Assembly (NCBI GenBank): GCA_002426025.1
Contig: DINP01000067.1
Location: forward strand, 1-8,472
Length of the DNA stretch: 8,472 nt
Direction: 5' to 3'
DNA from: Bacteroidales bacterium UBA5537
Lineage (GTDB): Bacteria > Bacteroidota > Bacteroidia > Bacteroidales > Lentimicrobiaceae
Both the position numbers and the translations under genes were made by a program. This document shows positions 1 to 6,141 of this stretch, piece by piece. The notes under the pieces were generated by a model that searched no databases, had not been told where the DNA came from, and was given only the letters and a program-made list of their open reading frames with translations. The number at the start of each line of letters is the position of its first letter. Position 1 is the stretch's first letter.

Positions 1-357
1 TATCCGGTAATTGCAATCAATCCCAATGATCCGGCGGTAGTTCCGGCTGATGGTTTTGCCGAAATGCAGCAGCGGGCTTCAGAAAAGGGATTTACATTCC
101 CTTATCTGTTTGATGAAGGACAGAAAGTATTTCCAAAATACGGGGCAACCCGCACCCCACATGTATTTCTGTTGAATAAGCAAGGTAAATCGCTAAAAGT
201 AGCTTATATCGGTGCAATTGACGATAATTCTCAGGATGCAGATGCAGTAAAGGAGAAGTATCTTGATAATGCGGTAACTGCACTGCTCGGAGGCAAAACG
301 CCACAGCCCGATTTTACCAAGGCCATTGGATGTACGATAAAAACGGCATCAAAATAG
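1..357 (+). CDS. Thioredoxin-like redoxin (PRX_like family), C-terminal part
   Basis: The reading frame is open from the first base, so the start lies outside the window and only the last 118 residues are seen. They match the second half of the AhpC/TSA-like thioredoxin-fold family (PRX_like1 type): a strand reading VIAINPND, a segment FPYLFDEGQKVFPKYGA, the cis-proline loop TRTPHVFLLNK, a GAIDDN motif, and a C-terminal GCTIK motif. These proteins are thought to act as thiol oxidoreductases or peroxidase-like redox proteins; the substrate is unknown. The N-terminal half, which would carry the resolving or peroxidatic cysteine motif and any signal peptide, is missing, so activity and location cannot be judged. 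An intrinsic terminator follows the stop by about 20 bases, making this the last gene of its transcript. Family assignment is confident; exact function is not. Confidence 0.9.
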   Translation, partial: YPVIAINPNDPAVVPADGFAEMQQRASEKGFTFPYLFDEGQKVFPKYGATRTPHVFLLNKQGKSLKVAYIGAIDDNSQDADAVKEKYLDNAVTALLGGKTPQPDFTKAIGCTIKTASK

Positions 358-378
358 TCTTAACCAAATCATTTACAT

Positions 379-401
379 AAGCCGGGTTTCCGGCTTTTTT
401 T
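379..401 (+). terminator. Intrinsic terminator after the redoxin gene
   Basis: A perfect 7-base stem (AAGCCGG, 379-385, with CCGGCTT, 390-396) and a four-base GTTT loop run directly into a T-tract ending at 401. It sits 21 bases after the redoxin stop and 47 bases before the next gene. Confidence 0.9.
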
Positions 402-448
402 GTCTCTCATCTATAAATGACCGTTCTTTGCAAAAACCGGAAATTACA

Positions 449-874
449 ATGATACCGAAGAGCGGACAAACTGATTTAACTTATCTTGAAAAGGAAATTG
501 AGTTTTCAACTTCACGCAGCAGTGGCAAAGGCGGACAACATGTCAACACTACTGAGACCCGCGTAGAAATAAAATTCAATATTCCTTCGTCGCAAATTTT
601 GTCCGATGAACAGAAACAGATTCTGCTGTTTAAACTAGAGTCACGCCTCAGCGATAAAGGCACTTTGCGGATGTATTCACAGAAAGAGAGGAGCCAGTCG
701 GCAAATCGTGAAGATGTTTTGCGGCGGTTCTTTGCCCTGATTACCAAAGCATTAAAACCCAAAAAAAAACGGATTCCTGTAAAGCCAGGGAAAGCTGCAA
801 AAGAATCAAGACTTAAGGAGAAAAAAGTAGTTTCGCAAAGGAAAGAGTTACGGAAACCACCAAATGAAGATTAG
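449..874 (+). CDS. arfB: Alternative ribosome-rescue factor ArfB-type peptidyl-tRNA hydrolase
   Basis: The 141-residue product has the class-I release-factor catalytic domain: a strand EIEFSTSRSSGKGGQHVNT holds the GGQ motif at residues 28-30, whose glutamine coordinates ester hydrolysis in the ribosomal peptidyl-transferase centre. No codon-recognition domain is present. The C-terminus (about 105-141) is a lysine/arginine-rich tail (KALKPKKKRIP and onward), which in ArfB/YaeJ proteins enters the empty mRNA channel of stalled ribosomes. Length matches E. coli ArfB (140 aa), which favours the ATG at 449 over an in-frame TTG at 428 that would add 7 unconserved residues. No Shine-Dalgarno sequence is seen, as usual in Bacteroidota. 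A weak promoter candidate (TTTG at 399-402, N20, GTTCTTTG at 423-430) lies between the terminator and the gene; read-through from the redoxin gene is the alternative. The stop is 3 bases from that of the opposing PAS gene. Confidence 0.93.
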   Translation: MIPKSGQTDLTYLEKEIEFSTSRSSGKGGQHVNTTETRVEIKFNIPSSQILSDEQKQILLFKLESRLSDKGTLRMYSQKERSQSANREDVLRRFFALITKALKPKKKRIPVKPGKAAKESRLKEKKVVSQRKELRKPPNED

Positions 875-877
875 GCT

Positions 878-1213
878 TTACCTTACAAAATGTGGCAAGT
901 TCTCAGGAATAACCATCGATAATTCAACCAGTCCGGCAAACTCACCATTTTTAAACCAGGGACCCTGATAAATCAGTTTTTTAACTCCATTCTTTTCAAT
1001 GGTATAAACATTGGTTGCTTTTTCCTGTTCAAGTTTCGAAATAATAGTCTGCGATGAGGGCTTGTGGCAATCGTTCAGTTTCTTCCCGATAAGTTCAAAT
1101 CCTCCGTATTTAGCGAAAACTTCGGCTGAACGATTATTCATTTCAATGATATTGCCATCTTTGTCTGTTACAGTTATCGCGACAGCTAGTTCATTTGCCC
1201 ATTGAGCTTCCAT
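878..1213 (-). CDS. Standalone PAS-domain protein
   Basis: The 111-residue product is essentially one PAS domain. After a short N-terminal helix come the strand AITVTDKDGNIIEMN, the helix NRSAEVFAKYGG, the GKKLNDCH turn, a helix SSQTIISKLEQEK, then the strands NVYTIEKNGVKKLIYQGPW and AGLVELSMVIPE, ending in LPHFVR. The C-terminal strands resemble small PAS proteins and the PAS part of DUF438/hemerythrin-like proteins. There is no kinase, cyclase or DNA-binding domain, no signal peptide and no membrane segment, so it is probably a cytoplasmic ligand-binding or partner-binding module. Cys and His in the DCH motif (about residues 49-50) are possible ligand or metal contacts, but this is inference. 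The frame stays open upstream to 1315, but that would run through the tRNA promoter and into the tRNA gene; the ATG at 1213, just after an A-rich leader and 30-odd bases from a -7 box, is the better start. Confidence 0.8.
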   Translation of the reverse strand: MEAQWANELAVAITVTDKDGNIIEMNNRSAEVFAKYGGFELIGKKLNDCHKPSSQTIISKLEQEKATNVYTIEKNGVKKLIYQGPWFKNGEFAGLVELSMVIPENLPHFVR

Positions 1214-1241
1214 TGTACAGTTTTTTTTAGTCGGAAAGCCG

Positions 1242-1249
1242 CAAAAGTA
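1242..1249 (-). promoter_or_regulatory. Probable -7 box for the PAS gene
   Basis: Read on the minus strand this is TACTTTTG, a full match to the Bacteroidota TAnnTTTG -7 element, 28 bases before the PAS start codon. No convincing TTG -33 element lies at the expected distance, so the promoter may be weak. It overlaps the upstream edge of the divergent tRNA promoter. Confidence 0.5.
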
Positions 1250-1258
1250 GCCGAAAAA

Positions 1259-1288
1259 TTTGATAATTGATAAAATTATGTATCTTTG
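1259..1288 (+). promoter_or_regulatory. Bacteroidota-type promoter of tRNA-Arg
   Basis: TTTG at 1259-1262, an 18-base spacer, and TATCTTTG at 1281-1288 match the -33 TTTG / -7 TAnnTTTG pattern of the Bacteroidota primary sigma factor. The tRNA begins 13 bases after the -7 box, so the primary transcript should have a leader of only a few bases for RNase P to remove. Confidence 0.8.
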
Positions 1289-1300
1289 CACCCTCATAAC

Positions 1301-1374
1301 GGCCCCGTAGCTCAACTGAATAGAGTATCTGACTACGGATCAGAAGGTTACAGGTTTGAATCCTGTCGGGGTCA
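1301..1374 (+). tRNA. trnR: tRNA-Arg (anticodon ACG)
   Basis: A full 74-nt cloverleaf is present. The acceptor stem is 1301-1307 with 1367-1373 (one G-U pair) and the discriminator is A1374. The D-stem is 1310-1313 with 1323-1326. The anticodon stem is 1328-1332 with 1340-1344, with loop CTACGGA and anticodon ACG at 1335-1337. The variable loop has 5 nt, and the T-stem is 1350-1354 with 1362-1366. ACG would be edited to ICG to read CGU/CGC/CGA. CCA is not encoded and must be added by the CCA-adding enzyme. Oddly, position 19 is A (1319) and position 56 is T (1357, loop TTTGAAT), replacing the usual G19-C56 pair with a potential A19-U56 pair. G18 and U55 are kept. A promoter precedes and a terminator follows, so the gene appears monocistronic and functional. 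Confidence 0.95.
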
Positions 1375-1434
1375 CACAGAAAGGGATGGTTTTCATCCCT
1401 TTTTTTATTGAATTATTTGTAGCATAATCCAGCA
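1338..1434 (+). repeat. Tandem array unit 1: 3' half of the intact tRNA-Arg plus its terminator
   Basis: This is the reference unit of a three-unit direct tandem array. It runs from the GATCAG at the end of the anticodon arm, through the T-arm, acceptor 3' strand and terminator, to an AT-rich linker containing AGCATAATCCA (about 1421-1431). It overlaps the functional tRNA gene. The following units begin 97 and then 117 bases further on with the same GATCAGAAGGTT sequence. Confidence 0.8.
1380..1406 (+). terminator. Intrinsic terminator of tRNA-Arg
   Basis: A 9-base stem (AAAGGGATG, 1380-1388, with CATCCCTTT, 1394-1402), loop GTTTT, then a T-run to 1406. It starts 6 bases after the tRNA 3' end and is duplicated almost exactly in the next repeat unit. 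Confidence 0.9.
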
Positions 1435-1551
1435 GATCAGAAGGTTGCAGAGCCTGTCCCGTATTTCGGGATTTGAATCCTGTCGGGGTCACACAAAAAG
1501 GGATGATTTTCATCCCTTTTTTTATTGCTTACTTTACAGCATAATCCATTA
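1435..1551 (+). repeat. Tandem array unit 2: tRNA-Arg 3'-half remnant with T-arm insertion
   Basis: This unit starts GATCAGAAGGTTGCAG like the tRNA. It then carries about 20 extra bases containing the inverted repeat TCCCG (1457-1461) / CGGGA (1467-1471). It then resumes with a 24-base segment (1472-1495) identical to the tRNA T-loop, T-stem, acceptor 3' strand and flank (1355-1378). The copied terminator and the linker with AGCATAATCCA follow. The 5' half of a tRNA is absent or unrecognisable, so this is a tRNA pseudogene fragment, not a working tRNA. It carries the same T at the position-56 equivalent as the intact gene. Confidence 0.85.
1495..1523 (+). terminator. Copied terminator in repeat unit 2
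   Basis: Stem AAAGGGATG (1497-1505) with CATCCCTTT (1511-1519), extendable by neighbouring A/T pairs, loop ATTTT, then a T-run to 1523. It differs from the tRNA terminator at only about two positions. It would act as a back-up terminator for tRNA-Arg read-through. Confidence 0.8.
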
Positions 1552-1645
1552 GATCAGAAGGTTACATAGTCAGGTCCGATTTTACGGGAATTGAATACTA
1601 TCGGGCTAAAAAAAGGATATTTACTATAATTTTTTTATTAGTTAC
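1552..1645 (+). repeat. Tandem array unit 3: strongly decayed copy
   Basis: This unit begins GATCAGAAGGTTACA, followed by a degenerate version of the unit 2 insert (GTCCGATTTTACGGGA), then TTGAATACTATCGGG in place of TTGAATCCTGTCGGG. The position of the terminator is filled by an A-rich run, GGATATTTACTATAA and a T-run, so the hairpin has decayed. Homology becomes uncertain after about 1645. The shared insert shows that units 2 and 3 are closer to each other than to the intact tRNA. Confidence 0.7.
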
Positions 1646-1757
1646 TTCTATTTTCCGGCAATAAAATTTTTTAAACTAAACCGCTCCCTTCTGACTTTGC
1701 ATTCATTCTATTATTGTATCCAAAGGCTTTAAAATGCCTCATAGAATATTTTCCAAA
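1646..1757. other. AT-rich intergenic spacer, no gene seen
   Basis: Between the tRNA-remnant array and the operon promoter I see no convincing ORF, RNA or strong hairpin. It may contain further unrecognisable decay of the array. Counting the array, the protein-gene-free stretch runs from the PAS start to 1841. Confidence 0.6.
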
Positions 1758-1788
1758 TTTGAATTTGAGTTTTAGTTTTGTATATTTG
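1758..1788 (+). promoter_or_regulatory. Promoter of the CHAT/CHASE2 operon
   Basis: TTTG at 1758-1761, a 19-base spacer, and TATATTTG at 1781-1788 fit the Bacteroidota -33/-7 pattern. A second -7-like box, TAGTTTTG, abuts it at 1773-1780 but lacks a partner at the right distance. The expected transcript start is near 1794, giving a leader of about 48 bases before the first gene. No operator-like palindrome was seen. Confidence 0.65.
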
Positions 1789-1841
1789 ATTGCTACTATA
1801 ATCTGATTAGATTTATATGAACCTATTAATCACCTGATATT

Positions 1842-2714
1842 ATGAGACATTTTAGAATTGTAATTGCACTATTCTTGTTTCTGGGACACCATGTTTTGCC
1901 TGCCACATGCGCTGAAGTAAATTATGAAGTCGTGCTGGTTCGGGGGCAGGTGATTTATAAAGGAGTTGAGCTGAAGAGAGGGGTTAAAATTGAAATTCCC
2001 GATCTGGATATTGCTGCAAATATGAAACTTGAAATCCAGAATTTTAGTTTTGGATCGGCGAGTGATGAAGTACAATTGTTAGACAAGGCCAGACGAAAAA
2101 TTGTGTTGGTTTCTGCACGCATCACAAAGCAGGGCAGGGATTTGATGCTGGCTACCAGAGGGATAAAATTCATTAAAAGTGATTTTGAATTCAAGCGGGC
2201 TTTTTCGCCCGGTTCCAAAGTAATTACCTTGATTTCTGAGGACACCTTAATATGTCTGGGATTGGAAAAATACCGCTTTTCTGGTGATAAACTATTGATT
2301 GCGAGGTATAATTATCAGGGAAATGAAATAAACCAAACCATTGGCCGAAACGATACACTTCTACTTACCAGAAAACAGCTTTTTGAGATTGAAACTCCAG
2401 AAGGACCGGAAAAAGTTAATTCTTTCGAAGTGGAGAATATACAATTCTTGTTTATGGCGGATTCATCCACAAACGGAATTATTGAAATTGAAGGATTCAA
2501 ACCTTTTTCTATTTATTTCCTCGACGACATTCTGCAATATTTTGCTGCTGTTGAATACAACAACATCAGGCCAGATGAGGAGGTGGTTTATCATTCAATT
2601 CTGCCAAACTTTGTCAGCGAAAAGCAGATTCAACGTGAAATCGGCATCTATTCTGAAAACGAAGCTCGTGAATGGCTGCGAAAAAGAATCCACACTATCT
2701 TTTCACAATATTAA
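1842..2714 (+). CDS. Secreted protein of unknown function, first gene of the CHAT/CHASE2 operon (weakly FecR-like N-terminus)
   Basis: I do not recognise this 290-residue protein as a named family. It begins with a Sec signal peptide (MRHFRIVIALFLFLG, likely cut after ATCA at residue 24; C23 is not in a good lipobox). The start of the mature part, VVLVRGQVIYKGVELKRGVKI, has the Gly-x-Val, Gly-x-x-Leu, x-x-Gly spacing of FecR-like periplasmic beta domains, but the match is faint. Residues about 30-225 look beta-rich. The last 70 residues are mixed, ending in a likely helix, ENEAREWLRKRIHTIF. There is no later membrane segment, so it should be soluble in the periplasm or secreted. It sits 11 bases before the TPR-CHAT gene on the same strand, behind a good promoter, so it is probably co-transcribed and may be a partner, regulator or substrate of that protease. 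The role is inference. Confidence 0.85.
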   Translation: MRHFRIVIALFLFLGHHVLPATCAEVNYEVVLVRGQVIYKGVELKRGVKIEIPDLDIAANMKLEIQNFSFGSASDEVQLLDKARRKIVLVSARITKQGRDLMLATRGIKFIKSDFEFKRAFSPGSKVITLISEDTLICLGLEKYRFSGDKLLIARYNYQGNEINQTIGRNDTLLLTRKQLFEIETPEGPEKVNSFEVENIQFLFMADSSTNGIIEIEGFKPFSIYFLDDILQYFAAVEYNNIRPDEEVVYHSILPNFVSEKQIQREIGIYSENEAREWLRKRIHTIFSQY

Positions 2715-2725
2715 ATGATTCCAAA

Positions 2726-5700
2726 ATGAAGCATACCCTCTGCTTCTTTCGTTCTCTTACATTATTTTTGATTACCGCCTGGTTTTCAGCTGTTTCAGCA
2801 CAGCAGAGTTCCGATGGAATGCGCGTAGCACGCGATGAGCAGGGGGTCATAAACAATGCCATGTACTTTAAAGAAGGGATGCCCATTTCCCAGTGGATTC
2901 AGGAGAAGAATTTGACAAAATTTGAAGCAGATTGGTCATCCGGAAAAATACTTAAATACCTTAATAAATCACTGGATATCAAACTGATTCCTTCACTTGA
3001 AACTTCTATCTGCCTTGAGCGCACCGGTGATTACTATCTTGAAAACTATAAGGACTTTACCAATACCGAGAAGTTTTATCTGGCAGCAACAAAGATGCTG
3101 GAGGAGTTGGGAAATATAAACCGTTCGGGATATATGTATTATTATATCGGTCTTCTCTATCACGATTGGGAAAAACCGGAGAAGGCAGATTTATGGTATC
3201 AAAAGTCAATTAAAGTTTATGGGGCCATGCCCGGACGCGAGTTGACCAATTACCCGTTGATTCTTAAAACGATATTCGCCAGATATATTGAAGAAGACCG
3301 CAAAATAATGGCAGTTCCATATCTTCAGGCCTATCTGGAGCTTGAGAATATTCCGGATAGTGATCCGGGAGATAAATCAGGTTTGTATTTGTATCTGGGC
3401 GATGCACTTTGGAAAGACAACCGCAAGGATGAAGCTGTAGCGGCTTATTTAAAATCGGTTCCATATGCTGAAATTAAAGTTGGAGCCGATTCAAAGGATT
3501 ATCAGGTTTTTGTCAAATTTATAGCGGATCAGTTGTATCTGGAAAACTATAAAAATGAAGCTGAACCTTTATATCGCATACTATTTGAAACCGGATACAA
3601 TTATTTTGATGAATCAGCATCGAATGAGATAAATATGAAGTTGCTCGATATCTATATTGAAAACCTGGAAGTTTATAAAGTGCTTCCTGTGTTTGAGCGG
3701 ATGATGCCTTATTTTGAGTCGTTTAAAGAATTGAAAAAAGAAGAATACGCCAATATAGTCTATACAATGGGGCTACTTTTTGAACGGGCTGGAAAATATG
3801 ATATTGCTGAAAAATACCTGCAGGATTGCCTTCAGATAAGAAAAGAGATTTTAAAAGAATCCAATCCGTTGATTGGTACAACGAAGGTTGAACTGGGACT
3901 GGTTTACATTAAAATGTACAATGTTGATCAGGCATTGCTGCTGGCCAATCAGGGAATGGATCTGATCAATAAATCGGGGAAACCCGACAAATACACTTCC
4001 GATATTTACCTGAATATCAGAGGTATTGCATTTTTATTGAAAGGAGAGTATAAGGAAGCTGAAAATGCTTTTAACCAGTTACTTGAAGGGATGCCGCGTG
4101 GTGGATTAAATGAACTGGATTATGCAGTAAGTCTGGGTACACTGGGCACCATCTACTGGTATGAGAAAGAGTACAAAAAATCGGAAGACACCTTCTTAAA
4201 TGCTATTGGTATCTTTGAAAAAGAGAATGCTGAAAACTGGCGCGAATATGCCAACCTCAAAGGCAATCTTGCTATGGTTTATGCTAAGAACGGCGATTTT
4301 GAGAAAGCCAGAAAGTGGGCTGTTTCATCAATGGAAAGCCACCTTAGCATTCAGGGCGAAACGCATCCTGATTACCTTACCCAAAAAACAAACCTCAGCA
4401 TGTACCTTGAAGCTGAAGGCAATGAGGAACAGGCTATTGTTGAAGCGCTGTCTGGAAATCATGGGGTGATGTCACTGGTTGACCGCAATCTTCTCTATTG
4501 GTCTGAAACAGAAATGGAAGCATTTTTGAATGTTCATATTAATCGCTTTTTCGATTATTATCATTCTCTCTTTTTCAGGAACAAAGAAAATCATCCTGAG
4601 CTGGCCGGGCAGGCATATAATAACTTGTTGTTTTCTAAAGGTTTGTTGCTGCAATCGTACACCAAACTTCAGCAGACAATTGAATTGAGCAATGACAGTT
4701 TACTGAATCAGCTTACAGAAAAACAGAAGAAATGTCTTACAGAACTTGAGTTGTTGTATGCAAGTCCGGTGAATGAGAGAAAGCTTGATCCAGCTATTCT
4801 TGAACTTGAATATTCCGGCCTTCAGAAACAGATCAAGCAGCGTATTTCTAGTCTCGGAAATCTGAATAACCCGTTAATGAAACCCAAGTCAGATAGTGAA
4901 TATGACTTTGTCGAAGTGAAAAATGCCTTAAAACCCAATCAGGCGGCAATAGAATTTCTCAGTTTTAATTATCACGATAAAGTGAGGGAAACAGACTCAA
5001 TTTTTTATTGTGCACTAATCTTGTGCTCTCATTTTCAATTGCCTGTTATGGTTTTTCTTACCGAAGAAAATACACTGAAGGAACTTCTAAAATTGCATCC
5101 CGATGAACTTTATTATGCTGACAATCAGGAACTATACTCAAATCTTTGGAAGCCAATTGAAGCCTATCTAAAAGGTATTGAAACCATCTACTATTCACCT
5201 TCCGGATTGCTTCACCGTATATCATTCCCTGCCATTGCCACCGGGAATCAGAAAACACTTTCAGATAAATATAAGTTGTACAACTTGGCTTCAACCCGGA
5301 ATTTACTTGCCAGTCAGCCGGAAATGAACTCCAATACGGGAGTAATCTTCGGCGGGATCAACTACAATTCGGGCGTTAAGTCAGCAACATCCAAAAAGCT
5401 TGAATCTGAACAAAAACAAATACCAGATGATGAGAAATCTGCTGCATTTCGCAAACTCAGGGGAGCTGCATGGGATTTTTTACCCGGCAGTAGGGTAGAG
5501 GCTGAAAGGATTTCTGAATTGCTTAAACAGGGGAATATCAAGGTGATATCAATAGAAGGGGAGGAGGCAACTGAAGAGTTCATGAAAGGACTGAACGGAC
5601 ACTCACCATCAATGATACATATCGCCAGTCACGGATTCAGTTTTCCGCCTGAAAACCAGTTGGATATGAGGCGAAATTTGATGATGGGAGGCGGGATGGA

Positions 5701-6136
5701 TGTCTATACGATTTCTAAAAACCCACTTATGCGTTCGGGATTGCTTTTTGCCGGAGCCAATATAGCCTGGGCTTCTGGCTTACTGACAGAAGGTACTGAT
5801 GACGGGATTTTAACTGCTTATGAACTTGGCAATCTTGATCTGTCGGGAACCGGATTAATGGTGCTTTCGGCATGTGAAACTGGATTGGGCGAAGTTCAGG
5901 GTAATGAAGGAGTGTTCGGCTTGCAAAGGGCTTTATTTATGGCCGGAGTAAAAAGTATGGTGGTTTCTCTTTGGGAAGTTCCTGATCTGGAAACCATGGA
6001 ACTCATGTCCTTGTTTTACGAAAATATAATTGCCGGAACTGATGCTGAATCAGCATTTTATCTTGCCCAAAAAGAGATGAAATCACGTTATCCTGATCAG
6101 CCATCATTATGGGCAGGATTTGTCTTTATTCGATAA
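2726..6136 (+). CDS. Secreted TPR-CHAT cysteine protease
   Basis: The 1136-residue product starts with a clear Sec signal peptide (MKHTLCFFRSLTLFLITAWF, likely cleaved after VSA at residue 25). Roughly seven or eight TPR units follow between about 130 and 575 (for example YYYIGLLYHDWEKPEKADLW, YTMGLLFERAGKYDIAEKYL and LAMVYAKNGDFEKARKWA), then a helical linker, then a C-terminal CHAT domain from about 725. The caspase-like dyad appears intact: His969 in HIASHG and Cys1050 in LSACETG, 81 residues apart, with the usual GVFGLQRALFMAGVKSMVVSLW and the C-terminal WAGF. CHAT proteases are clan CD cysteine peptidases related to caspases and separase. TPRs usually bind a partner or substrate. The ATG at 2726 was chosen because it gives the signal peptide and avoids the 43-base overlap with the upstream gene made by an ATG at 2672. 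Export to the periplasm is unusual for studied CHAT proteases. The substrate is unknown. Confidence 0.95.
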   Translation: MKHTLCFFRSLTLFLITAWFSAVSAQQSSDGMRVARDEQGVINNAMYFKEGMPISQWIQEKNLTKFEADWSSGKILKYLNKSLDIKLIPSLETSICLERTGDYYLENYKDFTNTEKFYLAATKMLEELGNINRSGYMYYYIGLLYHDWEKPEKADLWYQKSIKVYGAMPGRELTNYPLILKTIFARYIEEDRKIMAVPYLQAYLELENIPDSDPGDKSGLYLYLGDALWKDNRKDEAVAAYLKSVPYAEIKVGADSKDYQVFVKFIADQLYLENYKNEAEPLYRILFETGYNYFDESASNEINMKLLDIYIENLEVYKVLPVFERMMPYFESFKELKKEEYANIVYTMGLLFERAGKYDIAEKYLQDCLQIRKEILKESNPLIGTTKVELGLVYIKMYNVDQALLLANQGMDLINKSGKPDKYTSDIYLNIRGIAFLLKGEYKEAENAFNQLLEGMPRGGLNELDYAVSLGTLGTIYWYEKEYKKSEDTFLNAIGIFEKENAENWREYANLKGNLAMVYAKNGDFEKARKWAVSSMESHLSIQGETHPDYLTQKTNLSMYLEAEGNEEQAIVEALSGNHGVMSLVDRNLLYWSETEMEAFLNVHINRFFDYYHSLFFRNKENHPELAGQAYNNLLFSKGLLLQSYTKLQQTIELSNDSLLNQLTEKQKKCLTELELLYASPVNERKLDPAILELEYSGLQKQIKQRISSLGNLNNPLMKPKSDSEYDFVEVKNALKPNQAAIEFLSFNYHDKVRETDSIFYCALILCSHFQLPVMVFLTEENTLKELLKLHPDELYYADNQELYSNLWKPIEAYLKGIETIYYSPSGLLHRISFPAIATGNQKTLSDKYKLYNLASTRNLLASQPEMNSNTGVIFGGINYNSGVKSATSKKLESEQKQIPDDEKSAAFRKLRGAAWDFLPGSRVEAERISELLKQGNIKVISIEGEEATEEFMKGLNGHSPSMIHIASHGFSFPPENQLDMRRNLMMGGGMDVYTISKNPLMRSGLLFAGANIAWASGLLTEGTDDGILTAYELGNLDLSGTGLMVLSACETGLGEVQGNEGVFGLQRALFMAGVKSMVVSLWEVPDLETMELMSLFYENIIAGTDAESAFYLAQKEMKSRYPDQPSLWAGFVFIR

Positions 6137-6141
6137 ATTGT

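Noticed and set aside
428..448. TTG start for arfB
   Set aside because: It adds 7 unconserved residues; the ATG at 449 gives the family's usual length and GGQ position.
1214..1315. N-terminal extension of the PAS protein up to 1315
   Set aside because: It runs through the tRNA promoter and into the tRNA gene on the opposite strand, and the extra residues do not resemble PAS proteins.
1435..1495. A second functional tRNA-Arg in repeat unit 2
   Set aside because: No 5' acceptor strand, D-arm or anticodon arm pairs with it, and the T-stem is interrupted by an insert.
1301..1552. Boundary of a currently integrated mobile element at the tRNA
   Set aside because: No integrase, transposase or phage gene lies in the window and the repeats are too close together to bracket an element; only old scars remain possible.
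1338..1645. CRISPR array
   Set aside because: Units are about 100 bases long, clearly derived from a tRNA, and unequal through decay rather than repeat-spacer structure.
2341..2718. A 125-codon frame inside the 3' half of the secreted-protein gene, ending just after it
   Set aside because: It lies in another frame of a well-supported gene with a signal peptide. Its composition is low-complexity and basic, with no recognisable domain.
2672..2725. Upstream in-frame ATG for the TPR-CHAT gene
   Set aside because: It would overlap the preceding gene and bury the signal peptide behind 18 extra residues; the ATG at 2726 gives a standard signal peptide.
2726..6136. Type III-E CRISPR Craspase (Csx29-like TPR-CHAT)
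   Set aside because: There is no CRISPR array or Cas7-11-type gene in the window, the protein has an export signal, and its neighbours are membrane and secreted proteins.
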